A program made the translations under genes and the position numbers. Shown here piece after piece: positions 27,753-36,374 of a DNA stretch of 64,000 nucleotides (position 1 is the first letter of the stretch; every line of letters starts with the position of its first letter). The DNA is from an uncultured Collinsella sp. (GTDB taxonomy: Bacteria > Actinomycetota > Coriobacteriia > Coriobacteriales > Coriobacteriaceae): contig USLK01000005.1 of NCBI GenBank assembly GCA_900555555.1, positions 9,926-73,925 on the forward strand. Reading direction: 5' to 3'. The notes beneath the pieces are model-generated. The model searched no databases and was not told the DNA's origin. It was given only the letters and a program-made list of their open reading frames with translations.

Positions 27753-28685
27753 CTACTTGCGCTCGAGCTTGCGAACCTCGACGCGCTTGCTGTACTCCTC
27801 GACATGGGCGAAGTCTCCCAGGCCGACGCTCTCGGCAACGTTGGCGCCCGTAGCCATAGCGAGCTTGAGGGCCTCCTCGACGTTGTCGCGGTCGTTGTAC
27901 CACTTGTTGAGGAAGGCGGCCAGGGTGCAGTCGCCGGCGCATACGGAGGAAACCAGCGTGATGTTGAACTGGCGCTTGGCATACCAGATGTCCTCACCGT
28001 TGGAGAAGTACGCATCGCCACGGGAACCGCGGGTCAGCAGGACATTCTGGACACCGGCCTCGTGAGCCATCTTCATGGCAACGCGGACCTCGTCATCGGT
28101 ATCCACCGGCACGCCGAAGATGGCCTTCATCTCGTGATGGTTGGGCTTGATGAGCAGCGGCTTCTTGTGGGCCAGGTCCTTGAGGTGGTTGCTGGAGAGA
28201 TCGAGGACGACATCGGCGCCGCGATCCTGAGCATGCGTCATGACCTGATCGAGGAAGTCGGCGGAAGCGTGCGGGGGCACGGAACCGGAAACAACCAGGC
28301 AGTCCATATCGCCGGTGGTATCGAGAATGCTGTAGAGCTCCTGCTCATACTGCGGGGTCAGAGGGGCGCCGGGGTTGAGGACGCCGTATTCATGCTGACC
28401 ATCGTTTACATAGGCGCAGATACGAGTGATGCCATCGATCCAGACCGGGCGGCACAGGCAGCCGTACTTCATGGTCTCGTCCACGATGAACTTACCGGTG
28501 AAGCCACCGAAGAAGCCGAGGGCGACGGAGTCGACGCCGAACTTCTTGAGCGCATAGGAAACATCGAGGCCCTTGCCATTGGCGGTGTAGCTGGCGGAGC
28601 TGGCGCGGACGTTCTCGTCGGGGACGAGGGACGGGCTGGAGACCGTCATATCGACAGCGGGGTTTGCAGTAAGGGTATAGAACAT
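27753..28685 (-). CDS. PfkB-family sugar-phosphate kinase, probable 1-phosphofructokinase
   Basis: Carbohydrate kinase of 310 residues. It begins like FruK/LacC (MFYTLTANPAVDMTV) and has ANGKGLDVSYALKKFG near residue 37 (FruK usually GGKGINVS). The C-terminal catalytic motif reads VCAGDCTLAAFL where most members have GAGD, so the first Gly is Cys while the catalytic Asp remains. It follows ptsI, which fits fructose-1-phosphate or tagatose-6-phosphate use, but no PTS membrane component is nearby. GGAGG lies nine bases before the ATG at 28685. Substrate is inferred. Confidence 0.8.
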   Translation of the reverse strand: MFYTLTANPAVDMTVSSPSLVPDENVRASSASYTANGKGLDVSYALKKFGVDSVALGFFGGFTGKFIVDETMKYGCLCRPVWIDGITRICAYVNDGQHEYGVLNPGAPLTPQYEQELYSILDTTGDMDCLVVSGSVPPHASADFLDQVMTHAQDRGADVVLDLSSNHLKDLAHKKPLLIKPNHHEMKAIFGVPVDTDDEVRVAMKMAHEAGVQNVLLTRGSRGDAYFSNGEDIWYAKRQFNITLVSSVCAGDCTLAAFLNKWYNDRDNVEEALKLAMATGANVAESVGLGDFAHVEEYSKRVEVRKLERK

Positions 28686-28696
28686 GTTTGCCTCCA

Positions 28697-28744
28697 AACA
28701 AAATGCCGGCCACGCACACGGCGGGCGCCGGGACGCGGCCGGCA
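28697..28744 (-). terminator. Hairpin between ptsI and the PfkB kinase gene
   Basis: TGCCGGCC and GGCCGGCA form a perfect 8-bp stem around a 25-base GC-rich loop that can pair further; on the minus strand it runs straight into TTTTGTTT, which abuts the kinase ribosome-binding site. It is a terminator or attenuator. Confidence 0.6.
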
Positions 28745-28768
28745 CAGATACCGAACTACGAGCAGGTC

Positions 28769-30472
28769 TTAGCGAGCAGCGGCCTCGAGGAGAGCCTTGA
28801 CTTCCTCGGCGGTCGAGCAGGCAAGCGCACGCTCGGCAAGCTCATCGCACTCGGCCTTGGACCACTGGGAGATGGTCTTGCGAGCACGCAGGACGCTCGG
28901 TGCGGACATTGAAAACTCCTCCAGACCGAAGGAGATCAGCAGCGGCTCAAGCAGCGGATCGGCTGCGGCCTCGCCGCACATGCCGACCATGATGCCCGCC
29001 TTGGCACCGGACTCGATCACGTTCTTGATGGAACGCAGAACGGCCGGGTAGTACACGGAGTACAGGTTGGAGATGCGATCGTTGCCGCGGTCGGCGCACA
29101 TGGTGTAACCGATCAGGTCGTTGGTGCCGATGGAGAAGAAGTCGGCCTCCTCGGCGAGCTTGTCGGCCATGAGGGATGCGGCCGGGGTCTCGACCATGAT
29201 ACCGACCTTGATGTCCTTGTTGAAGTCGACGCCCTCGGCGGCCAGCTCGCTCTTGCACTCCTCGACCAGAGCCTTGACCGCACGGACCTCCTCGACGCAG
29301 GTTACCAGCGGCACCATGATCCAGATGTCGCCGAAAGCGCTGGCGCGCAGCAGGGCGCGGAGCTGAACCTTGTACTGATCCGGGTTGGCCAGACAGTAGC
29401 GCACGGCGCGGTAACCCATGAACGGGTTCTCTTCCTTCTCCATGTGCAGGTAGGGAATCTCCTTGTCGCCGCCCACATCGAGGGTGCGGATGATGACGGG
29501 AGCGCCCTTGAGGGCGATGGCGACCTTCTGGTAAGCCTGGAACTGCTCCTCCTCGGAGGGAAGCGCCGGGCTGTCCATGAACAGGAACTCGGAGCGGAAC
29601 AGGCCGATGGCCTCGGCGTCATGCTCGAGCGCAGCGGGAACGTCGTCGGGAGAGCCGATGTTGCAGGCAACGACCTTCTTGATGCCGTCGGCGGTAACCG
29701 TGGGCTTGCCGCGGAATGCCTCAAGAGCAGCCTTCTCCTCGGCAAAGGCCTTGGCCTGAGCCTCGTAGTCGGCCAGGACGTCCTCGGAAGGCTCTGCGAC
29801 GACGACGCCCTTGGAGCCGTCGACGATGCAGGTCATGCCGTTGGACATGGTGGTGCAGCAATCTGCAACGGAAAGCACGGCGGGAATCTCCAGCGCACGC
29901 GCGATGATGGCGGAGTGCGAGGTGCGGCCACCGGTCTCGGTGACGATGCCGACAACGTTCTTCTTGTCGATGGTAGCCGTCATGGACGGTGTCAGGTCGT
30001 GAACGACGATGACGGTGCCAGCAGGAAGGACGGAGAGGTCGACGACCTCCAGGCCCAGAAGCTCGGCCAGAATACCGGTGCGGATGTCGTCGATATCGGT
30101 AACGCGCTGACGGATGAGCTCCTCGTCGCTCATGGCGAACATCATGGAGAACATGTCGCAGACCTCGGTCAGGGCCTGCTCGGCGCACATGCCGCCCTTG
30201 ATGCGGTTGGCGATCTCATCGAGCATGAACGGGTCCTTGGCCATGGTGATGTGACCGGCCATGATCTCGGACTCGGCCTCGCCCACGGACTCCTTCATGT
30301 GCTCAACCTGCTTCTCGGTCTTAGCGCAGAAGACCTCGAGCGCGGACTCGTAGCGCTGCTGCTCAGCGGCTACATCCTCGACGGTGCGAGCCTCAAACGT
30401 CAGATCGGGGTCAACGGCGACGGCAACCTTGCCAATGCCGATACCCTCCGATGCGTTAACTCCCTGGTACAT
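28769..30472 (-). CDS. ptsI: Phosphoenolpyruvate-protein phosphotransferase (PTS enzyme I)
   Basis: Transfers phosphate from PEP to HPr. The 567-residue length is standard. The phospho-His is in GGRTSHSAIIAR (about residue 190), the PEP-binding motif is LFRSEFLFMD, and the C-terminal signature is VGMCGEAAADP. The ATG at 30472 starts MYQGVNASEGIGIGKV; AGAGGA lies about seven bases upstream. It lies downstream of ptsH with a strong terminator-like hairpin in between. Confidence 0.96.
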   Translation of the reverse strand: MYQGVNASEGIGIGKVAVAVDPDLTFEARTVEDVAAEQQRYESALEVFCAKTEKQVEHMKESVGEAESEIMAGHITMAKDPFMLDEIANRIKGGMCAEQALTEVCDMFSMMFAMSDEELIRQRVTDIDDIRTGILAELLGLEVVDLSVLPAGTVIVVHDLTPSMTATIDKKNVVGIVTETGGRTSHSAIIARALEIPAVLSVADCCTTMSNGMTCIVDGSKGVVVAEPSEDVLADYEAQAKAFAEEKAALEAFRGKPTVTADGIKKVVACNIGSPDDVPAALEHDAEAIGLFRSEFLFMDSPALPSEEEQFQAYQKVAIALKGAPVIIRTLDVGGDKEIPYLHMEKEENPFMGYRAVRYCLANPDQYKVQLRALLRASAFGDIWIMVPLVTCVEEVRAVKALVEECKSELAAEGVDFNKDIKVGIMVETPAASLMADKLAEEADFFSIGTNDLIGYTMCADRGNDRISNLYSVYYPAVLRSIKNVIESGAKAGIMVGMCGEAAADPLLEPLLISFGLEEFSMSAPSVLRARKTISQWSKAECDELAERALACSTAEEVKALLEAAAR

Positions 30473-30489
30473 TACAATCCTCTCTCCCC

Positions 30490-30517
30490 GTTTCCCGACT
30501 GCACTCGTACGGGAAAC
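30490..30517 (-). promoter_or_regulatory. Second hairpin in the ptsI leader
   Basis: GTTTCCCG and CGGGAAAC form a perfect 8-bp stem with a 12-base loop immediately upstream of the ptsI ribosome-binding site. Its distal arm is the T-rich tail of the terminator at 30518-30554, so the two could influence each other. Regulation is inference. Confidence 0.4.
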
Positions 30518-30554
30518 AAAACATAGGCGTCCACGGGTCCGCGGACGCCTATGT
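30518..30554 (-). terminator. Terminator/attenuator between ptsH and ptsI
   Basis: On the minus strand ACATAGGCGTCC and GGACGCCTATGT form a perfect 12-bp stem with a 10-base loop, followed by TTTGTTTCCC. It starts 27 bases after the ptsH stop and would let ptsH be made in excess over ptsI. Confidence 0.75.
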
Positions 30555-30581
30555 CTGCCATCGGTGCGCAGTTCGATTTCG

Positions 30582-30845
30582 TTACTCGCCGAGACCGCTC
30601 TTGATGAGCTCGATAGCGGCAGCAAGGGCCTCGTTCTCGTCAGCGCCATCGCACTTGACCTCAACCTCGGTGCCGCAGGGGATGCCAGCAGCCATGAGCG
30701 CCATGGGGCTCTTGCCGTTGACCTCCTTGTCGGGGGCGACAACGGTGACGTCGGAGGCGAACTTGCCCATGGTGGAGGCGAAGAGACCAGCCGGACGCAT
30801 GTGGAGACCCTGCGGGTTGACGAGGGTAGCCTTCTCAGAAACCAT
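30582..30845 (-). CDS. ptsH: Phosphocarrier protein HPr
   Basis: Small PTS phosphocarrier of 87 residues. The catalytic His15 lies in NPQGLHMRPAG and Ser46 is present in NGKSPMALM, the position phosphorylated by HPr kinase in Firmicutes; the flanking residues differ from the usual S-I-M-G-L. AGGAG lies just upstream of the ATG at 30845, and the longer open frame has no other good start. It lies between the IIA-like gene and ptsI. Confidence 0.96.
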   Translation of the reverse strand: MVSEKATLVNPQGLHMRPAGLFASTMGKFASDVTVVAPDKEVNGKSPMALMAAGIPCGTEVEVKCDGADENEALAAAIELIKSGLGE

Positions 30846-30910
30846 AACCTGACTCCTTTTGAGTAATGCCCGACAGCCATGACTGACGGACACGTAAACA
30901 CGACGGGAAT

Positions 30911-30916
30911 ATTGTA
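30911..30916 (-). promoter_or_regulatory. Candidate -10 box of ptsH
   Basis: TACAAT on the minus strand, 66 bases upstream of the ptsH ATG. No strong -35 box at 17 bases. Its presence would make ptsH separately transcribed from the IIA-like gene. Confidence 0.35.
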
Positions 30917-30972
30917 ACGCGAACTGGCACTAAATGTGAGTACAACCGCAGAACACGTATGACTCGTGGCGT

Positions 30973-31563
30973 TTATGCGGCAAAAAGCTCTAACAAGTAG
31001 CCGTAAAGTCGCTCCCTCATGCGATCGGCGTCGAAATCGACCGCCAAAACGCGCCTCCAGTCGTCGTCGGACAGGCATCGAGCCGCCGCGGAGACCATGC
31101 GCACATGCAGCTCGGGCTGAGCGGACGATGGGAGGACGAGGGCGATGATATGCGTCACCGGACCGTCATCCGCACACTCCCAATCCTTGATGCCACCCGG
31201 AACCGTGGCAACGAGCGCGCAGGGACGGGCAACGGCATCGCACTTGGCATGCGGCAGCGCGAAGCCATCGACCAGTCCGGTATCCCCCTCGAGCTCGCGC
31301 TCGGTAAACGCGGTACACAGTGCCGTGGCGTCAACCGCGATGGCCAGCTCTTGCGCCCGCTCGGATATAGCCCTCAATGCGTCCGCACGACACGTGCAAC
31401 CCACCAGCTCGCCCGCAGCCACAACCTCAAACGGCAGCTCAGCCTGCTTATCGGGAGCAGAATGCTGCTCGCGCGAGAAACCATCGATGAGGCGACTCGC
31501 CAAACCCGTCCTTTCGACAGCCTCGGGGATGAGATCGACCGCGGAAACGAAGTCCAGTCGCAT
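30973..31563 (-). CDS. PTS IIA-like protein (fructose/mannitol type)
   Basis: Protein of 196 residues. The C-terminal part (about 55-190) matches PTS EIIA type 2, with the phospho-His105 in GFALPHAKC. The first 50 residues do not match the domain as far as I can see. No IIB or IIC component is in the window, so it may serve a distant permease or be regulatory (EIIA-Ntr-like). AAAGGA precedes the ATG at 31563. It lies upstream of ptsH on the same strand. Confidence 0.8.
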   Translation of the reverse strand: MRLDFVSAVDLIPEAVERTGLASRLIDGFSREQHSAPDKQAELPFEVVAAGELVGCTCRADALRAISERAQELAIAVDATALCTAFTERELEGDTGLVDGFALPHAKCDAVARPCALVATVPGGIKDWECADDGPVTHIIALVLPSSAQPELHVRMVSAAARCLSDDDWRRVLAVDFDADRMRERLYGYLLELFAA

Positions 31564-31634
31564 GCCTCGTTCCTTTCTATGGAATAAAGAATGGACGGCG
31601 CGCAGATGCACGCCGCCCACAATGTATGAGAGGG

Positions 31635-31708
31635 TGCGCCATGGGGGATTCGAACCCTCGACCTTGGGATTAGAAGTCCCCTGCTCTATCCAACTGAGCT
31701 AATGGCGC
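31635..31708 (-). tRNA. tRNA-Arg (anticodon TCT)
   Basis: Acceptor GCGCCAT pairs with ATGGCGC. D-arm AGCTCAGTTGGATAGAGC, anticodon loop CTTCTAA giving TCT, and T-arm GAGGGTTCGAATCCCCC. Discriminator A is followed by CCC, so the CCA end is not encoded. It lies 30 bases downstream of the LTA-synthase-like gene on the same strand. Confidence 0.93.
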
Positions 31709-31738
31709 GGATGTAGCTCCTAAGTATATACGTAATCA

Positions 31739-33850
31739 CTACTGAACGCGAGAGCCAAAGAACCGGTACTGGATAGTCCGAAGCTCTTCGGACGCGGCGT
31801 AGAACGGACTCTCGACGTCATCGAAGCTGTACCAGACACCGTCGGATCCCATGTAACCGTTTACGTTGACGCATGCGAGCTGCTGCTGCAGCGTCAACAC
31901 GGCCTTCTGCTGATCCAGCATGGGAGCACCGATGAGCTGCAACAACTTGGGCCCCAGGGCGTTGAGACCCATATCCAGCCGCTCCCCCTCCTGAGCACTT
32001 CCCTCTATATCATAGTTAGACCAGATAAAGTAGGGGGTACGGTGAACACGTTGGGTGTGGCTCAGCTGATCCTCACCTGGGAACAGCATATCGTTGAACT
32101 CCCCGGTAAATCCGGGCTGGTGGTCCCCGAAGAACACCAGGACAACGGGGCGATCGAGTGCACGCAAGCGATCGATAAACCAATCGAGGTCATCATCGGA
32201 GCGCTTGATGCACCCGATGTATTCGTCCACCTGCGAAAGTATGTCATCCCCCATACCATCGAGGGACACCTCGGTGCTATACGGCTCGGGAATGTTGTCG
32301 AGAACATAGCCGCCATGGTTGGCCATGGTCAAATCGAAGATGAATTGGGGGTCATCGTCCTCCTCGAGGCGTTCGAGCACGCGCTCGTACGTAGCTTTGT
32401 CGGAGACGCCGGCATGGAAGGACTCCGCACCCGCAAAATCACCTATCGTGTGGAACTCGTCGAAACCCATGGCATCATAAACCGCGGTTCGATTGTAATT
32501 TGCACCGTTATGGGGATGATACGCAACGGTATCGTAGCCGAGCTCCTTGAACTGTGCCGGAAGGGTATTCACGCGCGACAGGTCGTATATCGTATATGCC
32601 ATTTTTGCAGCACCGTTATACCCCATGCTCGCGCTCGAAAAGAACTCGAACTCGCTGTTGGCCGTGCCTCCACCGGTAACCGAAGGGACAACCGACCCGC
32701 ATAGCAGGGCATCCGGCAACGCATCGGGGTAACGGGCGCCGTCATACGCACCATTGAATGTGGTGAAAATCGACGTGTCGGAATAGGATTCATTCATGAC
32801 GGCGACAACAGAGGGCTTTTCCTGAGCGAATTGAGCCGAGGCGCCGGAGCTTCCGCGGGAAGCGCCCTGGGACCTCTCAAACTCATCGGCGCAGCCCTGT
32901 ATGAGCTCGTCGGCCCGGGCCTCACTGTAATCTTCGGGAATGGGTATCTCGAGATTCTGCGCAAGGGTTACGAACGAGGGGATAAAGCCCTGATACTTGT
33001 ATATTCCAACCGGATCCCAGCACATGGTATCGGTATCGATCACCTCGGATAGCTTCACGTTGGAAAACAGGCAGGAAACGCCCACCGCACCTACGCAGAA
33101 CAAAGCTATATTGGCGCCGACGGAAGCCAAGCGAGCACGGCCATGCTCCACCAGCCCCGGGAAAAAGGATAACGCGACGGCCAGCAGCGCGGCGGCGCTC
33201 AGGCATCCAAACAGTTCTTGCGAAAGGCTGAACTCATATCCCCCAGCGACGGCGGCAGCGGTGCGCAGGGACAGAACATCGCTCGGAACGATGGCCGCGC
33301 CCTTGAAGCTCATCACGAAGAACTGAGCGAGGCCGACGCCCATGAATAGCAGCGCGCCGAATGCGATACCGAACGTGGAACGCTGAAAGAGCAGGTATAA
33401 AAGAGCAAAAATAATACCGAGGATGACCAATGATGCGCAGGCCATCGTGACCGGCATGGCACCCAGGGCGTCGTTCCAGGGCAATTCCACAAGGACGAAA
33501 CTCGTAAACACCGCAAAGAACATCAGCACGAGGTCACGGGCGATGACGAGAAGCCTCATGGCAACTCGAGGCGCCCCGTTATCGAGCTTGCGCTGCAGCA
33601 AATACCGGACGGGCGCACACGCGGCACCTAAAGACAGGGCGAGGATCAGCCAAGACACTCCCCTTATCTGGGGCCCGAGAACGCCCGCTGCATGCAAAAC
33701 GCACACGAGCAGCGCGAGCAGCTCCAAAAACGCCGACCAAGCGCACGCATGGATAACTTCGGATTTGCCCTCGCTCCATTTGCGGCGCGCGAGCAGCACG
33801 CACGAGCAAACGGAGAGCAGCAGGCCCATGGCCGTAGATAGATACCGCAC
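31739..33850 (-). CDS. LTA synthase-like membrane sulfatase-family phosphotransferase
   Basis: About 703 residues. The N-terminal 270 or so form multiple membrane helices; the C-terminal two thirds are an extracellular alkaline-phosphatase-fold domain. Metal and nucleophile motifs are VVAVMNESYSD, GGGTANSEFEF (Thr as likely nucleophile, as in LtaS) and FFGDHQPGF. The family transfers glycerol-phosphate (or related polyol phosphate) from phosphatidylglycerol to a glycan. The GTG at 33850 is preferred because GTGAGG lies six bases upstream; another GTG at 33862 would overlap that site. It lies downstream of three glycosyltransferases, so it probably decorates or polymerises their product. Confidence 0.88.
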   Translation of the reverse strand: MRYLSTAMGLLLSVCSCVLLARRKWSEGKSEVIHACAWSAFLELLALLVCVLHAAGVLGPQIRGVSWLILALSLGAACAPVRYLLQRKLDNGAPRVAMRLLVIARDLVLMFFAVFTSFVLVELPWNDALGAMPVTMACASLVILGIIFALLYLLFQRSTFGIAFGALLFMGVGLAQFFVMSFKGAAIVPSDVLSLRTAAAVAGGYEFSLSQELFGCLSAAALLAVALSFFPGLVEHGRARLASVGANIALFCVGAVGVSCLFSNVKLSEVIDTDTMCWDPVGIYKYQGFIPSFVTLAQNLEIPIPEDYSEARADELIQGCADEFERSQGASRGSSGASAQFAQEKPSVVAVMNESYSDTSIFTTFNGAYDGARYPDALPDALLCGSVVPSVTGGGTANSEFEFFSSASMGYNGAAKMAYTIYDLSRVNTLPAQFKELGYDTVAYHPHNGANYNRTAVYDAMGFDEFHTIGDFAGAESFHAGVSDKATYERVLERLEEDDDPQFIFDLTMANHGGYVLDNIPEPYSTEVSLDGMGDDILSQVDEYIGCIKRSDDDLDWFIDRLRALDRPVVLVFFGDHQPGFTGEFNDMLFPGEDQLSHTQRVHRTPYFIWSNYDIEGSAQEGERLDMGLNALGPKLLQLIGAPMLDQQKAVLTLQQQLACVNVNGYMGSDGVWYSFDDVESPFYAASEELRTIQYRFFGSRVQ

Positions 33851-33935
33851 CAATATCCTCACCCCAATGCATAACGTAGCCTGGACTCGAAACAGTAGAC
33901 TACCTTAGCATTTTTACAACAAGCTTGCCGCGAGC

Positions 33936-36368
33936 TTACAGCCCAAAATAAGCACTGTCCTTATTGAGGTTGGGGTTGGTATACGGATCGCCATCGATAA
34001 AGACATCGGGCCATTTTGCCGTAAACAACGCCTGCTCGCGTTTCCAGCGAACGAGCTTTTCCGCATCCGCCACTTCCCTGCCACGCGAGACGAACTCGTG
34101 ATGGTAGAGCTCGGCGTAGGGCGTATAGACAACGAGATACCCCCGCGCCCTCAGCGCGAAGCAGAAATCGACGTCGTTGAAACCGACGGCAAGCTGCTCG
34201 TCATATCCACCGACTTCATCGAACGCGCGACGCGAAACCATCTGGCACGCACCGGTTACAGCGGAGAAATTGCCGGGACGCGCGGACCGGGAGAGATATC
34301 CCTCCCATGACCGCGGAAGATCCTGGTTGCAATGGGCAACGGCTCCATGCGGTCCAACGAGAACACCGGCATGCTGGACCAGGCCGTCGGCAAAAAACAA
34401 CCGGGCACCGACAACGCCCACTTCCGGACGCATGAGATAGCCGAGCATCTCGGGGATGAACCCGTCCGTGATGGCTTCGGTATCGTTGTTGAGCAGCAGC
34501 AGATACTCGCCGCGCGCCCGGGCCACGCCCAAGTTGATGAGCTTCGAATAATTGAACCCCATGACCAGATCGGACGCGTCGAAAACGGAGAAACGGCCCG
34601 GGAACTCAGCACCCAACCGCTCATAGCAATCAAACGTCCGCCGATCGGAGCTGTGATTCTCGACTACGAGCACATCGAAGTGCTCATATCCCGCATGCTG
34701 GAATACGGAGCGAACGCAGCGTTCCAAAACATCGCTATGATCGCGCGATGGAATGACCACGGTGACCAAGGGGCTCTCCTGCGGAAGACCGTACGAAACA
34801 CGATAGACGAACGGAGCATCAAGGGATGTGATCTCGGCAGGGATACCGCGATGATCGAAATGCCGTTCAAGGGCAAGCCGCCCGGCCTCGACAGCATAAG
34901 GCTTGCTTTGGGCGTTATCGCCGCTCGTGGATCCCTCGTGCTCGCGCCAGTGATACAAAACACGAGGCACATGCTCGACATGGACCCCGGCGGCAACGGC
35001 GCGCAGCGTCAGGTCATAGTCTTGAGCGCCGCAAACCGACTCATCGGAGCAGCCGATCTCATCGATCACCTCTTTGCCCACGCAAAGAAAATGGGTCACG
35101 CAGTTATGACTGTAGAGCAGGTCGAGATTCAAACGGGTTTTGAAGATGGGCTGGCGCCAGGCGCCGTACGCGGTAAAGAGGTCCTCATCGCAGAACAGCA
35201 GCGATCGAGCGCCCTCGCGAGCAAAAACGCGCGCATAGCAAAATAGCGCATCAGGCTCGAGGACGTCATCGTGGTCTAGAAACGCGATGAAATCCCCCGT
35301 GGCGTGCCGAATGCCCTCATTGGTGTTGCCCACGATCGACGTGGATTCCCCCGCGTCGACCACCCTGATCCGATCGTCATGAAACTCGGCCGCAACGGAA
35401 CGCACGATGCCATCCTGAGGAGAGCCGTCCACCAAGAGCAGCTCCCAATGCGGGTACGATTGATCCATGACCGAGTGAACGGTTTGCTGCAAGAAGGCTC
35501 GATCGGAGCGGTAGCACGGAACGACAACGCTGAAAAGCCCGCGCGGCGCAAGCGACTCGCAGCGCTGTTCGTGCAGAAGGCCGGGCCCGGCAGCATGCTG
35601 CGAAATCCACGATGCGTATCGTTCATCGTCGGCGCGAGCATCGCGCATATGGTCCCACGACTCAAACTCGCGGAAATGCCAGAAACGATCATCGCAGGAA
35701 CAAAACCCGTTCCCCACGCGACCTTCCTTATCGAACGCCTCCAACGCAAACTCCCTGCAGCCGACGGGAAGCTCGATGGAGTAGAACATGCGATTGATGG
35801 CGACCCCATCGGAAGAGACCGTGCCGCGCTGGTCCTCGAATACGTGGACGACAAAGCGGTCCGCCCCAGAAGCGGGCGGCGTGACAAGACGCAGCTCGGG
35901 AGACACGGCGCAATCGCCGGCCCAGCTCACGCAAACACGCCAGATCTCGCACCCGTCACCCCGTAGGAACCTATCGAGCGTGGGGCGAAATCGCCCAGCG
36001 AACCAATCCTGCTGATAACCCTTGAGGGCGTTGACGGTCGCGGAATCGAAACGGTATCTATAACTGGATTCCCAGCGCGCCCGCGAACAGCTCACGGAAA
36101 ACGAATCCTTCTCCGAGCCCCGCTCGAGCGACACCTCGAAAACACATCGAGAAAAGTACGGAAGAACGGCAACATATGCCGCATTGGTGCCGAAGCGCTC
36201 GCTCAAACGGCCGGAGAACGGGAAGATCTCCGCAGGGACGCTTTCGCGCGCGCCCCTCAGGCACGCGGAAATCCGTGGGACCGCTTCCTCGGCTAAAGGC
36301 GCATCGCCCAACAGCAGAACGTACAGACGGCCATCGGCGCGAACGGAAGCATGGGGGCGGAAGTGCAT
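33936..36368 (-). CDS. Two-domain GT2 glycosyltransferase
   Basis: Protein of 810 residues. An N-terminal region of about 285 residues of unclear fold is followed by two GT-A family 2 domains: the first around 288-510 (FSVVVPCYRSDRAFL, then FLDHDDVLEPDAL) and the second around 535-790 (VTVVIPSRDHSDVL, then YLLLLNNDTEAI). Both carry a D-D/N-D metal-type motif. The architecture is shared with the protein at 49206, and both end in similar ..GDPYTNPNLNKDS / GDPYLNKNITR sequences. It sits six bases after a GT2 gene and is the third of three in a row. The sugar and acceptor are unknown; rhamnosyl transfer is plausible given rml genes upstream. Confidence 0.88.
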   Translation of the reverse strand: MHFRPHASVRADGRLYVLLLGDAPLAEEAVPRISACLRGARESVPAEIFPFSGRLSERFGTNAAYVAVLPYFSRCVFEVSLERGSEKDSFSVSCSRARWESSYRYRFDSATVNALKGYQQDWFAGRFRPTLDRFLRGDGCEIWRVCVSWAGDCAVSPELRLVTPPASGADRFVVHVFEDQRGTVSSDGVAINRMFYSIELPVGCREFALEAFDKEGRVGNGFCSCDDRFWHFREFESWDHMRDARADDERYASWISQHAAGPGLLHEQRCESLAPRGLFSVVVPCYRSDRAFLQQTVHSVMDQSYPHWELLLVDGSPQDGIVRSVAAEFHDDRIRVVDAGESTSIVGNTNEGIRHATGDFIAFLDHDDVLEPDALFCYARVFAREGARSLLFCDEDLFTAYGAWRQPIFKTRLNLDLLYSHNCVTHFLCVGKEVIDEIGCSDESVCGAQDYDLTLRAVAAGVHVEHVPRVLYHWREHEGSTSGDNAQSKPYAVEAGRLALERHFDHRGIPAEITSLDAPFVYRVSYGLPQESPLVTVVIPSRDHSDVLERCVRSVFQHAGYEHFDVLVVENHSSDRRTFDCYERLGAEFPGRFSVFDASDLVMGFNYSKLINLGVARARGEYLLLLNNDTEAITDGFIPEMLGYLMRPEVGVVGARLFFADGLVQHAGVLVGPHGAVAHCNQDLPRSWEGYLSRSARPGNFSAVTGACQMVSRRAFDEVGGYDEQLAVGFNDVDFCFALRARGYLVVYTPYAELYHHEFVSRGREVADAEKLVRWKREQALFTAKWPDVFIDGDPYTNPNLNKDSAYFGL

Positions 36369-36374
36369 GATGAA

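Noticed and set aside
31739..33850. Considered as a secreted sulfatase
   Set aside because: The N-terminal membrane helices, Thr nucleophile context and lack of a CxPxR sulfatase motif fit the LTA synthase-like branch.
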